Shown: positions 1 through 11,257, counted from the first letter of the stretch. The stretch is DNA of 64,000 nucleotides from Anaeramoeba flamelloides (GCA_027625915.1 JANTQA010000036.1:7833001-7897000), one strand, 5' to 3'. Numbers and translations: made by a program. Notes: a model not told the origin generated them from the letters alone.

Positions 1-501
1 CAAGGAATCCTTTGGTGTACGCGTTCTTTGGTTTGTAAACCACCTCGCAACTCTTTTAACCCCCCAACCAAGAACTTTGGCAATCTCCTGCAACTGATCA
101 ACTGACATCTTTGAATTTTCCACAAATTTTGATCGCAAATACTCTTTTTCTTTTTTTGTTGTTCTTCTCCTTACTACGGGCTTTCGTCCTGTTTTCTTTT
201 GATCCTTTTCCTTTTGATCTTTTTTCTTTTGATGAATTTTCTTTTTTTTTTGGTTTAAATTTTGGTTTCTGTTTTTGAGCTGGTGATGGCTAGATTTCTT
301 GAATTTATCATTTCGGTTTGTTTGGTAGGTGCGCTTTCTTGATCCCATGTTTGTTGTTCTTAAATTCGATAAGGTCAGCTGGTTTTGGTAGAAATATAAA
401 TTATTTAATAATGGCAGAGACGTTGGGGGTAATATAGTTCTATTTGATTGTTCAAACTGTTGGCCAGAGTTTGAAAATATTGTTGGTTGCTCATTTGTCA
501 T
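1..501 (-). CDS. Homeodomain protein, 3' end beyond the window
   Basis: Reading leftward from the ATG at 499-501, 167 codons stay open to base 1, so the gene continues past the left edge. Residues 1-51 are Asn/Gln/Ser/Leu-rich. Residues 52-106 are a strongly basic Lys/Gln linker. Residues ~107-164 form a homeodomain: a basic arm starting RKPVVRRRTT, helix 1 around EYLRSKF, helix 2 around DQLQEIAKVLGW, and recognition helix VKRVARWFTNQRTR. The diagnostic W48, F49, N51 and R53 equivalents are W154, F155, N157 and R159. The position-50 equivalent, which steers base preference, is Thr156. Homeodomains bind DNA as transcription factors, so a nuclear regulator is inferred. A second in-frame ATG at 346-348 would also give a complete homeodomain; the upstream one is chosen because the frame is open and the composition protein-like. 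The class (TALE or typical) cannot be set from this fragment. Confidence 0.85.
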   Translation of the reverse strand, partial: MTNEQPTIFSNSGQQFEQSNRTILPPTSLPLLNNLYFYQNQLTLSNLRTTNMGSRKRTYQTNRNDKFKKSSHHQLKNRNQNLNQKKKKIHQKKKDQKEKDQKKTGRKPVVRRRTTKKEKEYLRSKFVENSKMSVDQLQEIAKVLGWGVKRVARWFTNQRTRTPKDSL

Positions 502-1207
502 TCGAAGACAAAGCAATATTTGGTGTTTGAAAAAGAAATAAATGAAAAAAAAAAAAAAAAAGGGAATTCTGAACCAAAACAAAAAGATCTCGATTGATCT
601 CAAACCAACACTGCTTTATAAACTTTCTCATTTCTGGCATTAAAAAATTTGTGTTTTATTTATGTCTTAATTTTTTGAGTTAAAAAACATTTTCTTTTTG
701 AGAAAGTATGATGAAATTTAATAACTTTTCGAGTGCAGTTTTTGAAAACCCAAGGTGTTTTTATTGAATTTTGGTTCGGAAGTCGAGTAAAAGATCAGAA
801 AATAATTGAAATTTAAAGTTGTTCTAAAATTTTAACTGATCAAATCCTAAATGTAATTAGTGAGTAGTCATATCACAAATACTTATCTTCTCCTTCTTCG
901 AAGACAAATATTATCTAGCTTTCAATAGATCCTTTAAAACCAAATCAGTTCTTGACAAGAATACAAGTGTTTTTAGATAAACCGACCAACTAATCAATAA
1001 GAATTCAATTAGATGGCGTTATTAAACAATTTAAAATTCAATTTTTTTCTCAGCTACTTTTGGATCTCATTGCCAAAGCTCATTCCAAACACCTTTGGTT
1101 TTCTTAACCCCTCGAATATGTTCCATTTTAAATATCTATAAATTCCTTTCAGATTATTGATCTTTTGAGTAATAAATTGAGAAACTTTTAATAGATTTTT
1201 TATTTAC

Positions 1208-1665
1208 TGTTGAGAGAAAAATGTTGGATACAGAAAAATGGTTGGACACCATTTTTAATTGGGAACATTACTGAAATTGAAAATCAAATCCTATTGATAA
1301 CTAGGTGACTTTTAGATAAATCCAGGTTTAAAGGTGTTAAAAGTTCATTAATCTGTGGTTTGTGTAGAATACTCATTTGAATGGTTGATAACTAAAGTAG
1401 ATCATGCTATTTTAACTAAAATCCAAGTTTTAGTAAAGTTTACTATTAATTCTGAAAATGGTAATTTTTAAACTTGATTTAGATTATAAGAGATAAGGTT
1501 TTGAAAAAGTAGAATTACATTAATCGTTATTCTAATAAGTAGATTATTGTTATTTTCTTTAGTTATTTCACAAATGATTGAAATTAAAAATCATTTTCAG
1601 TAATGTTCCCAATTAAAAATGTTGTCCAACCATTTTTCTGTGTCCAACATTTTTCTCTCTACAGT
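1208..1665. mobile_element. TIR element related to family B
   Basis: An ~83-bp terminal inverted repeat: the left arm (1208-1290) begins TTGAGAGAAAAATGTTGGAT and the right arm (1583-1665) is its near-perfect reverse complement, ending TGTCCAACATTTTTCTCTCT. The interior around 1375-1465 resembles the interiors of the family B copies at 41588 and 42963, although the outer TIRs differ. It has no coding capacity, so it is a MITE-like non-autonomous element. Confidence 0.75.
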
Positions 1666-1667
1666 TA

Positions 1668-2687
1668 CCGTCAAATCTAAAACCTGGAAATTTCTGAAAC
1701 CAGGTAATTCCATTTTTCTGATCAATTGAAAATATTAGTAAAAAGTCAAAAATATACTCCCATTTTACAGACAATTAACCTAATTACCCAGCAACTTATA
1801 ATCCATCCAATTGGGGTATTGGTTAGATATTCTGAATCCACCATTTTTAACTCTTTGGTGAATTCAGAAATCAAAAAAAACCAAAATTTGTAAAATTAAT
1901 TGAGAACATTACTGAAAATTGAAAATCAAATTTATTGCGATTTTCCCTTTAGATAAATTCTAAATTTATTAGGAATCATCTTTATAAGGATTATTTTGTT
2001 ATTGCATTTATGAAATAAGTGTTTTATTTACTTTATATCTTTCTTTTAATAATTTTTTCAAAATTTAAAATTTCTATTGGGAATCTTAGAGGATTTATTT
2101 TTTTACAAAATGGTTTTCATAATTTAATGAAAATTTACAATAATCAAACACCTCTCTCAAATTCAAATGCTTTAAAATACAGTCAGTTTCACTTTGAAGG
2201 CACAAACTTACAACAAAATTTAAGGCACAAAAAAATCTCAAATTAAGGTACAAAATTTGTAATATTTTTTTTTTACAATTAATTTTTACTAGAATCTGAA
2301 TTTTGTGCCTTAATTTGAGATTTTTTTTGTGCCTTAAATTTCGTTGAAAGTTTATGCCTTAATAGTGAAACTGACTGTATTTTAAAAGTATAAAAATGTT
2401 TTTTATTTCTAAATTTAAAATCAAAAGTGGATTTTCATTTTCAGTAATGTTCTAAATTAATTTTACAAATTTTGGATTTTTTTTATTTCTGAATTCACCA
2501 AAGAGTTAAAAATGGTGGATTCAGAATATTTAACCAATACCCCAATTGGAAAGGTTATAATTTGCTGGGTAATTAGGTTAATTGTCTGTAAAATGGGAGT
2601 ATATTTTTGACTTTTTACTAATATTTTCAATTGATCAGAAAAATGGAATTACCGGGTTTCAGAAATTTCCGGGTTTTAGATTTGACA
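1668..2687. mobile_element. Long inverted-repeat element with nested MITE
   Basis: Arms of about 268 bp (1668-1935 and 2420-2687) are reverse complements with scattered mismatches. The outer ends start CCGTCAAATCTAAAACC, and TTA lies on both outer sides, consistent with a TA or TTA target duplication. The central part holds the family A MITE at 2180-2377. The left edge abuts the preceding element at 1665, suggesting serial insertion. No protein is encoded. Confidence 0.75.
2180..2377. mobile_element. Family A MITE, copy 1 (TA target duplication)
   Basis: A 198-bp element, nearly palindromic overall, beginning CAGTCAGTTTCACTTT and ending in its reverse complement (GTGAAACTGACTG). It is flanked on both sides by TA, the target duplication used by Tc1/mariner-type transposases. 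The interior repeats TTTGTGCCTTAATTTGAG-like segments. Three more copies lie at 27131, 28648 and 57431. Confidence 0.85.
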
Positions 2688-2841
2688 GTTAAACAACCCA
2701 TAAATACCCTTAAGGAAGTATTGTAACCAAAAAAAAACTCCCGAAATTGAAGTTTGTGAGACGTTATTCAAAAAGATATTGGTGTTCGTAATTTCAAGCC
2801 TTTCCAAAACTTTTTAAAAAATAAAAAATATTACCATTGTG

Positions 2842-3694
2842 AAAAAAATTTGGGTAATTAAAAAAAATTGGGTCAGTCAAAAATTTGTTTTCGTTTTTTA
2901 AATAATAAATATTTGCAAAATGATTTTTGATCAAAGTAAAATTTTATGAACAAATCTTACATTTAATAAAAAACCAAAGTCATTATCAATAATAATTTTC
3001 AAATGCAATATTAAATTGTTGCATTTTAACCTTTTGGAATTACTGTGGAACTCTAAAAAACAAAAAATTATTTTTAATTGTAAACTTTTCTAAAAATGTT
3101 AATTTTTTTTTTATTAGAAAACATTCCAAGATCAAGTTAATTATTGTTTGGGAAGACCAAAAATTAATAACAGTTTTAAATTAAGGTTTGTCTATGAGGA
3201 TTTTTAGTATTTAAATGGTTTCTGAAATCTTGATATTTAAGTATTTTGAAGTTTTGATTGTAAACATTAGTGGAAAACAACCTCTTTTGAAAAAATATCT
3301 TTTTTTGGAAGAATTTATGATTCAATTTGGTTTAAAAGGATATTTAAGATTAACCGTGATAAATTTGCGTTTATTAACAATGATAAATGTCTTATTGAAT
3401 TAATATATTTTAATATTTCCTATTAAATAGTTCTCTTATTTTTAGTAAAGTTTACAATTAAAAATAATTTTTTGTTTTTTAGAGTTCCACAGTAATTCCA
3501 AAAGGTTAAAATGCAACAATTTAATATTGCATTTGAAAATTATTATTGATAATGACTTTGGTTTTTTATTAAATGTAAGATTTGTTCATAAAATTTTACT
3601 TTGATCAAAAATCATTTTGCTAATATTTATTATTTAAAAAACGAAAACAAATTTTTGACTGACCCAATTTTTTTTAATGACCCAAATTTTTTTT
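2842..3694. mobile_element. Long-arm inverted-repeat element
   Basis: Arms 2842-3090 and 3446-3694 (about 249 bp each) are close reverse complements. The termini read AAATTTGGGTAATTAAAA outward-in, followed by AATTGGGTCAGTC. The 355-bp centre has no recognisable gene. Arm length against total (about 853 bp) suggests a foldback or MITE-like element. No second copy was noticed in this window. Confidence 0.75.
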
Positions 3695-4362
3695 AAAATG
3701 GATAGACTTTAAATTGACTAATAACCACAATTAACATTTCGGAGAAAAAATTAACAAAAAAAACATTATTAAAAAAATTTTTGTGAAATATATGTAATTT
3801 TTTTAAGAGACCTTTTTTTTGAGATCTAATAAATTAATACATTTTATTTTAATTGTGAGATTGTATTTCTTGTATATTTTGTAATTATTTGAACTTAATT
3901 TGCTTTTGAAATGTTATCCAAATTCAAATATTTTAGATTTTTTTAAAAAAAATGCTCGATCTGCTTTAAAAAAACTGCATCAAAATATTCCTTTTATTTT
4001 TAAGTTTAATTTATACCTTTGAATCACAAATAAATATAAAAATTTTTTCATGTAAAAGTAAAATACAATAATTATTTTTTATTCTGATGGGCCGATATTC
4101 AAAGAATCATTAGCTAAAAAAAAAAAAAAATAAGAAGAAATAAAATAAAAATTAAATCCAAATAAAGATTCAAAGAAAAAACTGATTTATTTTTTAAAAA
4201 ATAAAATATCAATGAAGATCGAGATAATAATTCATTAATTTAATATAGGGATTAGCAAAATATTGAAGATCAAGATAAAAAAGAGAAATAATTCCGGTAA
4301 TATCATATTTAGAAATTCAAAGAATAGAAACGCAAAAAAAAGAAAGAAAAAGAAAAGAAAAA

Positions 4363-7300
4363 TTATTGGCTAAGTTGGATAAAATACATTTCATCTTTAT
4401 TCATGCATGCTGCGGCTTCTTGTTCTCTAACAGAATCACTGCAATCAATAAGGTTTAAATTTAAATCATAGCAAAATGAAAATGAATGTAAAGCAGTCTT
4501 ATCTCCCCATTTAACACAATGGATAACAGGTTTTTTTAAAGTTTGAGAGATGATAGCGTCATCAAATCGATCATAAGTATACGATGTGGTGTTTGAAGGA
4601 ACAATCGCTGTATCAATCATCATTTTTTCAACATCCATAGCTGTTTTTAACACTAAACCAGCTTCAAAAAAGTTATATTCATTTTTGAAAATAGGTAACG
4701 CGCAGGTTCCATGTTTAGCCCATATTTGTGCCCAAAATGCTATTCAATAATTTTAATTAATAAATATTTTAAATTGTTTAAAAATTATTTGCATTATAAT
4801 TTAGCTATATATTTTTTTTAAAACTTAAAATTTTTATTTGTAAAAATTAAAAGTATATAATTCCTCATAACTATCGATAAGAAAGAGATTAGAACACTGA
4901 AAAGTTTAGGATAGTATTGTATCCACTGTGGAAATATTTTGGTAAATCATTAGGTTATTAGGCAAAGTTTGGAAAATTTTCGGATCTTCTTTTTTTGAAT
5001 TGAATTTGGGCAAAATAGGAAGCATATTACTAATAAATTTAGACTTTAAAAATGTTATTTAAAGTTATTTTAGAATAGTTTAAACAATTTTTTTGATACG
5101 TTGTTAATCTCATAAATCCCAAAAGATCGCACCCCGTTCAAGGATTTATGACATTGAAAATTTTATTTGGTTCAAGTAACCCAATTATTTGATCAATAGA
5201 CGACAAAGTTAAAAGTCCGACAATTTTCCCTTAAATGTTGCAAATTGAATGAATTCCCTTTCTTTGTTTAAAAATAATGCCGAAAACCAAACAGTGTTTT
5301 TGTTTTTGGTTTCATTGTAATAAATATCATTTTTAAAAAAATAAAAAATATTTGGTCTCTTTTTTTTCATCGGAAAAAGAGAAAAGATATCATTTAAAAG
5401 AAGATTTTCAAAATGAGAAAAAAACATAATTACAAATTTATTTTCCGAAAAAAATTAAAATAAAAAAACATTTTTTTTTTACAATGTCAAGTCAAGAATT
5501 TTTAGAGGAATGCTTCAAAATCAGTTACTGTTAAGTACACACAATAGATGTGGGATTTTATGTTTGATCGCATTCGGTTGTTTCTTAACAAGCATGAAAT
5601 CAAAGGTTAGAAGAAACTCATTGAAAAGTTGGACGATCTAGTTTGTCTATGTTGGATTTTAAACCAAGTTTTATCCTCAATGGATGAAAATGTAAAATTT
5701 AACTTCAGTATTTTCAATAATTTGATTGGGAGAAAAAGATCCTTTGAAGAAAAAGTTCTTCAAAGTACCATTGAAAAATAACCAATTGGTTTTTACTTGT
5801 TTAAATTTGTTTGTTTTTTTATTTTCTTGTTGTGTAGAGTTAGATCCTGAGTTTAAAAAATAAAAAATAAATAGCATCTTATATTGTTTCATTTGTTCAA
5901 AAATCACCAGTTATAATTCCTCGTTTTGGATCCCCTTCCAGTGACTCAAAATATGAGATTGTTCTGGTGCTAAGAGGATATTAATCGTCGTTCTTCGAAC
6001 TACACAATATCATCTTATATCACTTCGAATAATATCATATGTCCATTTCTTCCAGGCCAAACTCATAACATAACAAAGTGACTGCATCCAAATCAAAACA
6101 ATAAAGACAGTTATTATTTAATTTTGATATATTTTTAATATTATATTTTTTTTTGATTACAAAAAAATACAAATAAAAAACAATTTGAAAAAGTGGAAAA
6201 AAAAAAAAATCATTTATCAAATACAAATCTTAGTTTAATATAGAAAATGACGAAAAAAAAAATTTAATTTTGATATTAAATTTTAAAATCAAAATTTTCT
6301 TATAAATGTAAAATATTTGTATGTATTCTAATTTGATAAAGGTGTTTGATTATTTTATATTTAAATTAAATTAATGAAAACTCTTTTATTAATAGATTTT
6401 TCCTCTGTTGGTATTTGAATAATAAAGGGGAAAAAAAATTTTCACAGGATTTTTCAGTTTTTTCTTTTACAAATGATGAGTTTCAAAGAAATTGTAATTT
6501 CTGTTTGTGATCTCCATTTATTTGTTTAGTCTCTTTTTTATGCAATATATTGGATAAGACAAGAATCCGAAATGAAGAAAATTTTTCAAAACTGTAAGAA
6601 GATATACTGCTGAAATTTTATCCCTTTTATTATTCAAATACGGTAAGTTCCCAATTTAAGGGTAAAATTTTGATAAAACAATTTATTAAAGGAAAGATCT
6701 AAAAAAAAATAAAACTCTTATTTCATGAATGTAAAAACAAAAGTAATTCTCATAATAAATGTTTTCTTATTAATTGATAATTTATCTAAGGGATAATCAC
6801 AATAAATTAGATTTTAATTTTCGTCATTTTCTAAACTATTTTTCTGTCAAAGGGGCCCAGTTGTAATGGGTATAATACATGTGTTTAAAGGGTTTGCATA
6901 GATATTAGAAGAAAAATTTTATTTTGGAAATTTTCAAAATTGAAATCATTTTTTCACATTTTTACACATCTTTTTTTTTTTCGATTTTGTTTTAAAACGT
7001 CATTCAGTTGCAAAAAAATTTTTTATTGCAAGATCAATAGTCACTTGGTAAAAACGTGTTATTCTAAGGTCATTGAAACCATATAAAGATTGTTGAGAAA
7101 TCATATTGATTTCTATTGCAATTCTATTCGATCTTTGATCTTGATATTTGTTTAATAAATGTGAAAAATTTTCACTTCATTTTCATTTCCTTTTTCAAAT
7201 AGAGAACACAAATACCAACAAACTTCGTTTTGGTGCTTAATTTCTAAAAGAAAAGTATGGAAAATGAAGTGAAAAATGTTTCATATTTATTATTCAAATA

Positions 7301-9320
7301 CCAGTAGAAGTTCAAAACGAACATTTTTGTTTTTCTCAATAGGGCCCGAAGAATTTGAGTTTTTCAATTTTCAAGAAAATTTATTGATTAATTAGTTTTT
7401 TTTCAGACATAGATCAACAATTCTTTGATTTTTATTATTCTGTTTATTTCTTATTTGTTCTTCAAAGGTCAATTATATAAAATAATTGATATTTGAAAAA
7501 AATGTTGGGCGCCTTTGACTGGAACAGAGTTTATATTAATTGAAGATTTGTGATTTTTTTGATTTCGATACTGATAAATTCAAATATATTTAATAAAATT
7601 TTTAATTCTCTTTCCCATTTTGTAATCTCATATCATTCAACTTTTAAAACAACTCAAGAGAAAGAACCTTTGAAGCACAACCAATTTTACAAAGTTTTTT
7701 GACACTTAAAAGAATAAAATGCTTTCTTCAAAGCTTGTGTAAAAAAATTTGTAAAATGGAAAATGAAGTAAAAATTTTATTAAATATATTTGAATTTATC
7801 AGTATTTACCAAAGTGTTAAAATAGGTAGATTTTGAATATTTAAACAAGATGACAATTGAAATGGTTTCAAGTTATGGAATAATTTATATCTAAGGTATT
7901 TCCGAAAAAGAAGGGCATTTTTTTTTTACATTAGAAAGATCATCTTTTTTAGTGGCGTTGTTCTAAATTTGAGATATGAAATTGAGTTAAATATTAATAA
8001 TGATTGAACCAACACCTATGGTATTTATTTCCAAATATGTTTGTTGAAATATTCCCAAAAAATGAAAAAAAAATAGCACTTTTTTTGGAGAAAACAATAT
8101 AAGGCCATTTCAATAAAAAACGATTAAGATGACAAGGAAACAAATGATTTTTCAAAACATTAAAATATCGTTATATGGTTTTTCATTCTATAGGAAATTT
8201 GTTGAGATTAAATAATTTATAAAAACAATTTTTTGATCAAAAAGAAAATAATAAATAACAATTTTCATCCCTAAAAAATATCAGATAAAGCTGAGAACAG
8301 AAAATTTAATATATTTTTTTTTAGGTAATACCATACTAAGAAAACAAATTGAATTGTTATCAAGAATCAATAAATCGTTGTTAATGATTTTTTATATTTA
8401 AATAGTTTCTTGACGATTTAGTCTAATAAAGATATTTTAAAATAAATTTTCCCCACTTTTTTGATTGTAGCCGATATCTTCAAAAGGAGGTAATTTTTTG
8501 AATTTTCGACAATATTTTCGCTGAGACTAGAAACTGGAATTTTTTGTTGTTTTTGGATTTGACACGATTTTCACCAAAAAAAGAAAACAAAAATTTAAAA
8601 AAAAGTCAATTTTCTTCTTGACAAATCCAGAACAAGAGAAAAAAAACAACACCACATCGAATTTATTAAAGCAACATTTCAAATTAATGAAAATCCGTAA
8701 GAACGATTTTAATCAAAAGAAAATCTTTACATCTCTTTTTTGTTCATTCATGGACGGTTTCATTTTTAAATTCAAAGACAAAAGAAAAAAAAAGAAAAAG
8801 AGATCAAAAAGAAAAAGACAAGAGAATTAATTATTCTACAAACCTTGAGGTTCATCCCAATTCCAAAAATCTGGCCATTCAAGAAACATTTCTGGAACGA
8901 GTGATTCGATTTCGCCAATTGCAAAAGGATAATCGTTATCACAAAAGGTTGGAATGTATGTATCATTACGGTTTTGGAAAACATGAAGAGAAAATTGTCT
9001 GTACCAGTTAGGAATTGAACACTTGTGACTCAAACAATCAGTTGGACCCCTTTAAAAAAATAAAATCAGGAAAACATGAAGAGTTTTTTTTTTCTCTTTT
9101 TTTTAATTTTTTTTTTTGTTCAAAAAAAAAGAAAAAGTACTTACCACCTATTAAATTAAAATTGGAAAGCATTCAAATTCTACAGTATAAAAATTGTTTG
9201 TATTGAAAATTTAATTAATAATAATTACATTTGTCTTAAGTATAAGTATTCGTTTGGGATTGCTGATTGAACAAAAACAAAAATACCAAAAAGAAGGAGT
9301 AATGAGTTAATAATTTTCAT
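4363..9320 (-). CDS. Secreted RNase T2-family protein, three exons
   Basis: Exons on the minus strand are 9320-9229, 9049-8844 and 4739-4363, giving 224 residues. Introns run 9228-9050 (179 bp) and 8843-4740 (4104 bp), with borders GTAATT...AG and GTTTGT...AG. Phases match exactly: AT+G gives Met31 and G+CA gives Ala100. The start ATG (9318-9320) opens a signal peptide, MKIINSLLLLFGIFVFVQSA. RNase T2 landmarks follow in family order: YLYLRQMGPTDC, a CAS-I region with His53 (FSLHVFQ), TFCDNDYPF, a Trp-Pro (EWPDF, 88-92), CAS-II FWAQIWAKHGTC (101-112), and a C-terminal HSFSFCYDLNLNLIDC. The length is near the family's usual ~230-250. CAS-I is degenerate (HVFQ for HGLWP) and CAS-II lacks the usual His-Glu before Trp (QI instead), so RNA cleavage is doubtful. 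Family assignment is strong; activity is open. Confidence 0.85.
6405..6648. mobile_element. Family E TIR element, copy 1
   Basis: The left end reads GTTGGTATTTGAATAATAAA and the right end TTTTATTATTCAAATACGG, its reverse complement. About 244 bp, non-coding. Related copies are at 7139, ~9990 and 62376. Edges are accurate to a few bases only. Confidence 0.65.
6834..7531. mobile_element. Family I TIR element with nested family E insertion
   Basis: Terminal repeats: left AAACTATTTTTCTGTCAAAG then GGGCCC, right GGGCGCCTTTGACTGGAAC, with TA outside both ends (6832-6833, 7532-7533). The same termini occur at 20181-20745. The right half is found reverse-complemented at 34671-35030, where the internal insertion at 7139-7308 is absent. 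Confidence 0.75.
7139..7308. mobile_element. Family E TIR element, copy 2, nested in family I
   Basis: Ends TTGATATTTGTTTAATAAAT and ATTTATTATTCAAATACCAG are inverted repeats, followed inward by inverted TCACTTCATTTTC / GAAAATGAAGTGA blocks. It splits family I sequence that is continuous at 34671-35030, so it is a later insertion. Confidence 0.7.
7571..7802. mobile_element. Family D MITE, copy 1 (TA target duplication)
   Basis: A 232-bp element with inverted ends CTGATAAATTCAAATATATT ... and its reverse complement ending AATTTATCAG, flanked by TA on both sides. The interior matches the copies at 54587-54818 (also 232 bp) and 58032-58267, including a CATTTTATTCTTTTAA-like block. Confidence 0.8.
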
Positions 9321-11257
9321 ACGATCAAAAATATAAAAAAAATGAATTTGCTTTTTTCTTCATTTTCATTTTTCAGGTATGAGTGAACTATATTTTAACC
9401 CTTCAAAAGTGATCTGTAGTCGTTTAAAGAGATTGGGTAGGTGGAGAAAAATTATTCTTAGATTTTGAAGACTATTTTCAAAACGTATTACCAAAAAAGC
9501 TTCAAAATTCTAGATAAGAATGTTAATATTTGATGATTAATTTTATTTGTATCCTCACATCTTTTTAATTCAGTTCGAAAAATAACTCTTTTTAACTTGA
9601 TAAAAACTGTGTAAATTTTAAGCTAGGTTTCTTATTTCAAAAAGGTTTTTACATTAAAAGAATCAAGAAATCAACAATAAACATTCTGTAACACTGTTTA
9701 TAGTTTATGGTAGTTCTGTTACCATCATAAAAGTACTCTCAAAAATAAAATGTTTCTTAAAAGATAGGGATCTTTTTGAGAAAATTTTAAACATCAAAAA
9801 AAAGCAAAAAATTGAGAAATATTATGAAAAATATTTAAACATATCCACTGACTAATTTAAAAAAAGTAACAAAATTTATATGAGGTAACTTTCAAAATGA
9901 AATTGCACGTGAAATTAGGTTGATCAAATGAAAAGTTAATAAAATGGTGTTTCGGACCAAAAATAAAAAAATAATACTCTTTCTTGTGTTCTTTGAATTC
10001 TAAAAGGGAAAATATTTTTACTTCTTTTTTCAGATTGTTCTTTTTTTATAAATTGAGTTCTCAAAGAAGTAGGCAGTGGTTTGAAAAATCAAAAAGAAAA
10101 TGAAGTGAAAATTTTACTCATTTATATTTCCAATACCTGTATGTTAAAAAAAGAACTTTAAACTCAAAACCTCTTATTTCATGTCACTCCTTATTTTAGA
10201 CTTTGGACGCAAGTGGAAAAATCATTTTGAATTCTCAATAAAAGTTGGAAGAAACAGATAGAAAGTGTCAGAAACAAAAACAGATTGAAGTTGTTCACTT
10301 TTTTCTCAAATAGCCCGATTATGAAAGGTCAAAACTTGGCCAGAAATGCATAATTCATAGAAACGATTTCAAAACTTTTTGGAACTTTCCCTCATGCCTT
10401 GAGATCCTTTTAAGACTGGGAGACTATTTCAACATTTTTCAAATATCACAAAGGCTACAAAAGTTTTTTCAAGGACAAAAAGATTGTAAAATAGATAAAA
10501 TTTTAGATTTTATTCGAACTTTCGTTAAGTTATCTAAAAGTAAAAAATATATTGTTTGACTTTCAAAAATTAGAAACTGTTTAACCAAAAAAGTGGTTTC
10601 AGTTTAGTTTTTGGAAGTTTTCAATTGTAAAGAATTTGAAATAGAAAGCTATTAGATTCGAATCTTTTTGTTATATATTTCAAAAATGAAATAATTTCAA
10701 GGAACTAAGATAGAGTAACAAAAAGTCTCTCACTATTTTTGTACTTTTCTTTTAGTGAACACAACAAGAATTGTACAATCTGTACAAATACTTTCAAGAC
10801 TTTTTCCAAACTTTCAGACTGACTGTCTCCAAGACTTCAGTCTCTTATAATCAATCATATTTTTTCAAATTTCAGATACTTAAAACACTTTTATAAACAA
10901 AAAAGGGTAAAATAAATAATAATTTACAAAAGATAACATTTAGATTTTAATTGAAATTTTAGAAAGTTATCAAAAAGCAAAATATTTATTGAATTGCAAA
11001 CGACTTGTCACTATTTTTATGAAAACCTAAAAAGTAAAAAGTTGTTTAAATTACAAGTTTTAAAAGTTTGATCTTGTAAAAACTTTTAAAATTTAAAGCG
11101 ATTGGATTTTGATCTTGAATTCCTTTCAAAATTTGAGAACAATTTCAAAAAAACCAAAGAGTTGGTAATTTAAAAAAAGTGACTTCAATTTTTGTGTTAT
11201 TTTTGTCGTGAAAATAATTGTAAATAATCATTTTTTATTATTTGTTCCCTTTTTTTG
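9321..11257. other. Divergent intergenic region, RNase T2 / four-TM gene
   Basis: This 1.9-kb stretch separates the starts of two divergently read genes, so both promoters must lie here. No clear TATA or other element stands out against the A/T background. A worn family E element lies near 9990-10141, its right end reading TGAAGTGAAAATTTTACTC and ...TTCCAATACCTG. No other gene is supported. Confidence 0.55.
9990..10141. mobile_element. Family E TIR element, copy 3, worn
   Basis: The right half keeps the family's GAAAATGAAGTGAAAATTTT block and the AAT(A)CC terminal motif. The left end is poorly kept, so the start is approximate. Confidence 0.4.

Larger units (their letters stand above)
502..4362. 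other. Intergenic, between homeodomain 5' end and RNase T2 3' end
   Basis: No gene is supported here. The stretch 502-1207 is AT-rich with a poly-A run at about 545-561 just upstream of the homeodomain start. From 1208 to 3694 the DNA is almost entirely inverted-repeat elements, listed separately. From 3695 to 4362 I see only A/T-rich sequence with poly-A runs, the end of which would be the RNase T2 3' untranslated region. Short reading frames at 2019-2246 and 3215-3403 lie inside the elements and look accidental. Confidence 0.6.
4740..8843 (-). other. 4.1-kb intron 2 of the RNase T2 gene
   Basis: Donor G-GTTTGT after ...CAAG (8844) and acceptor ...GAATAG before CATTTTGG (4739), on the minus strand. 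The joined codons keep the family motif intact (DEPQ-A-FWAQIW), which is the main evidence. The intron holds TIR elements at 6405-6648, 6834-7531 (with a nested one at 7139-7308) and 7571-7802. A stretch at about 5500-6060 is richer in G/C and looks like worn coding sequence, but has many stops and no identity. The rest is A/T-rich. Confidence 0.8.

Noticed and set aside
8618-8830. Lys-rich plus frame
   Set aside because: Lies in the RNase T2 intron, made of A-rich simple sequence with no motif.
9121-9160. GTAAGT donor near 9140 on the minus strand as a separate RNase T2 exon
   Set aside because: A short exon ending there brings stop codons in the needed phase; joining 9229 directly to 9049 gives an intact frame and the family motif.
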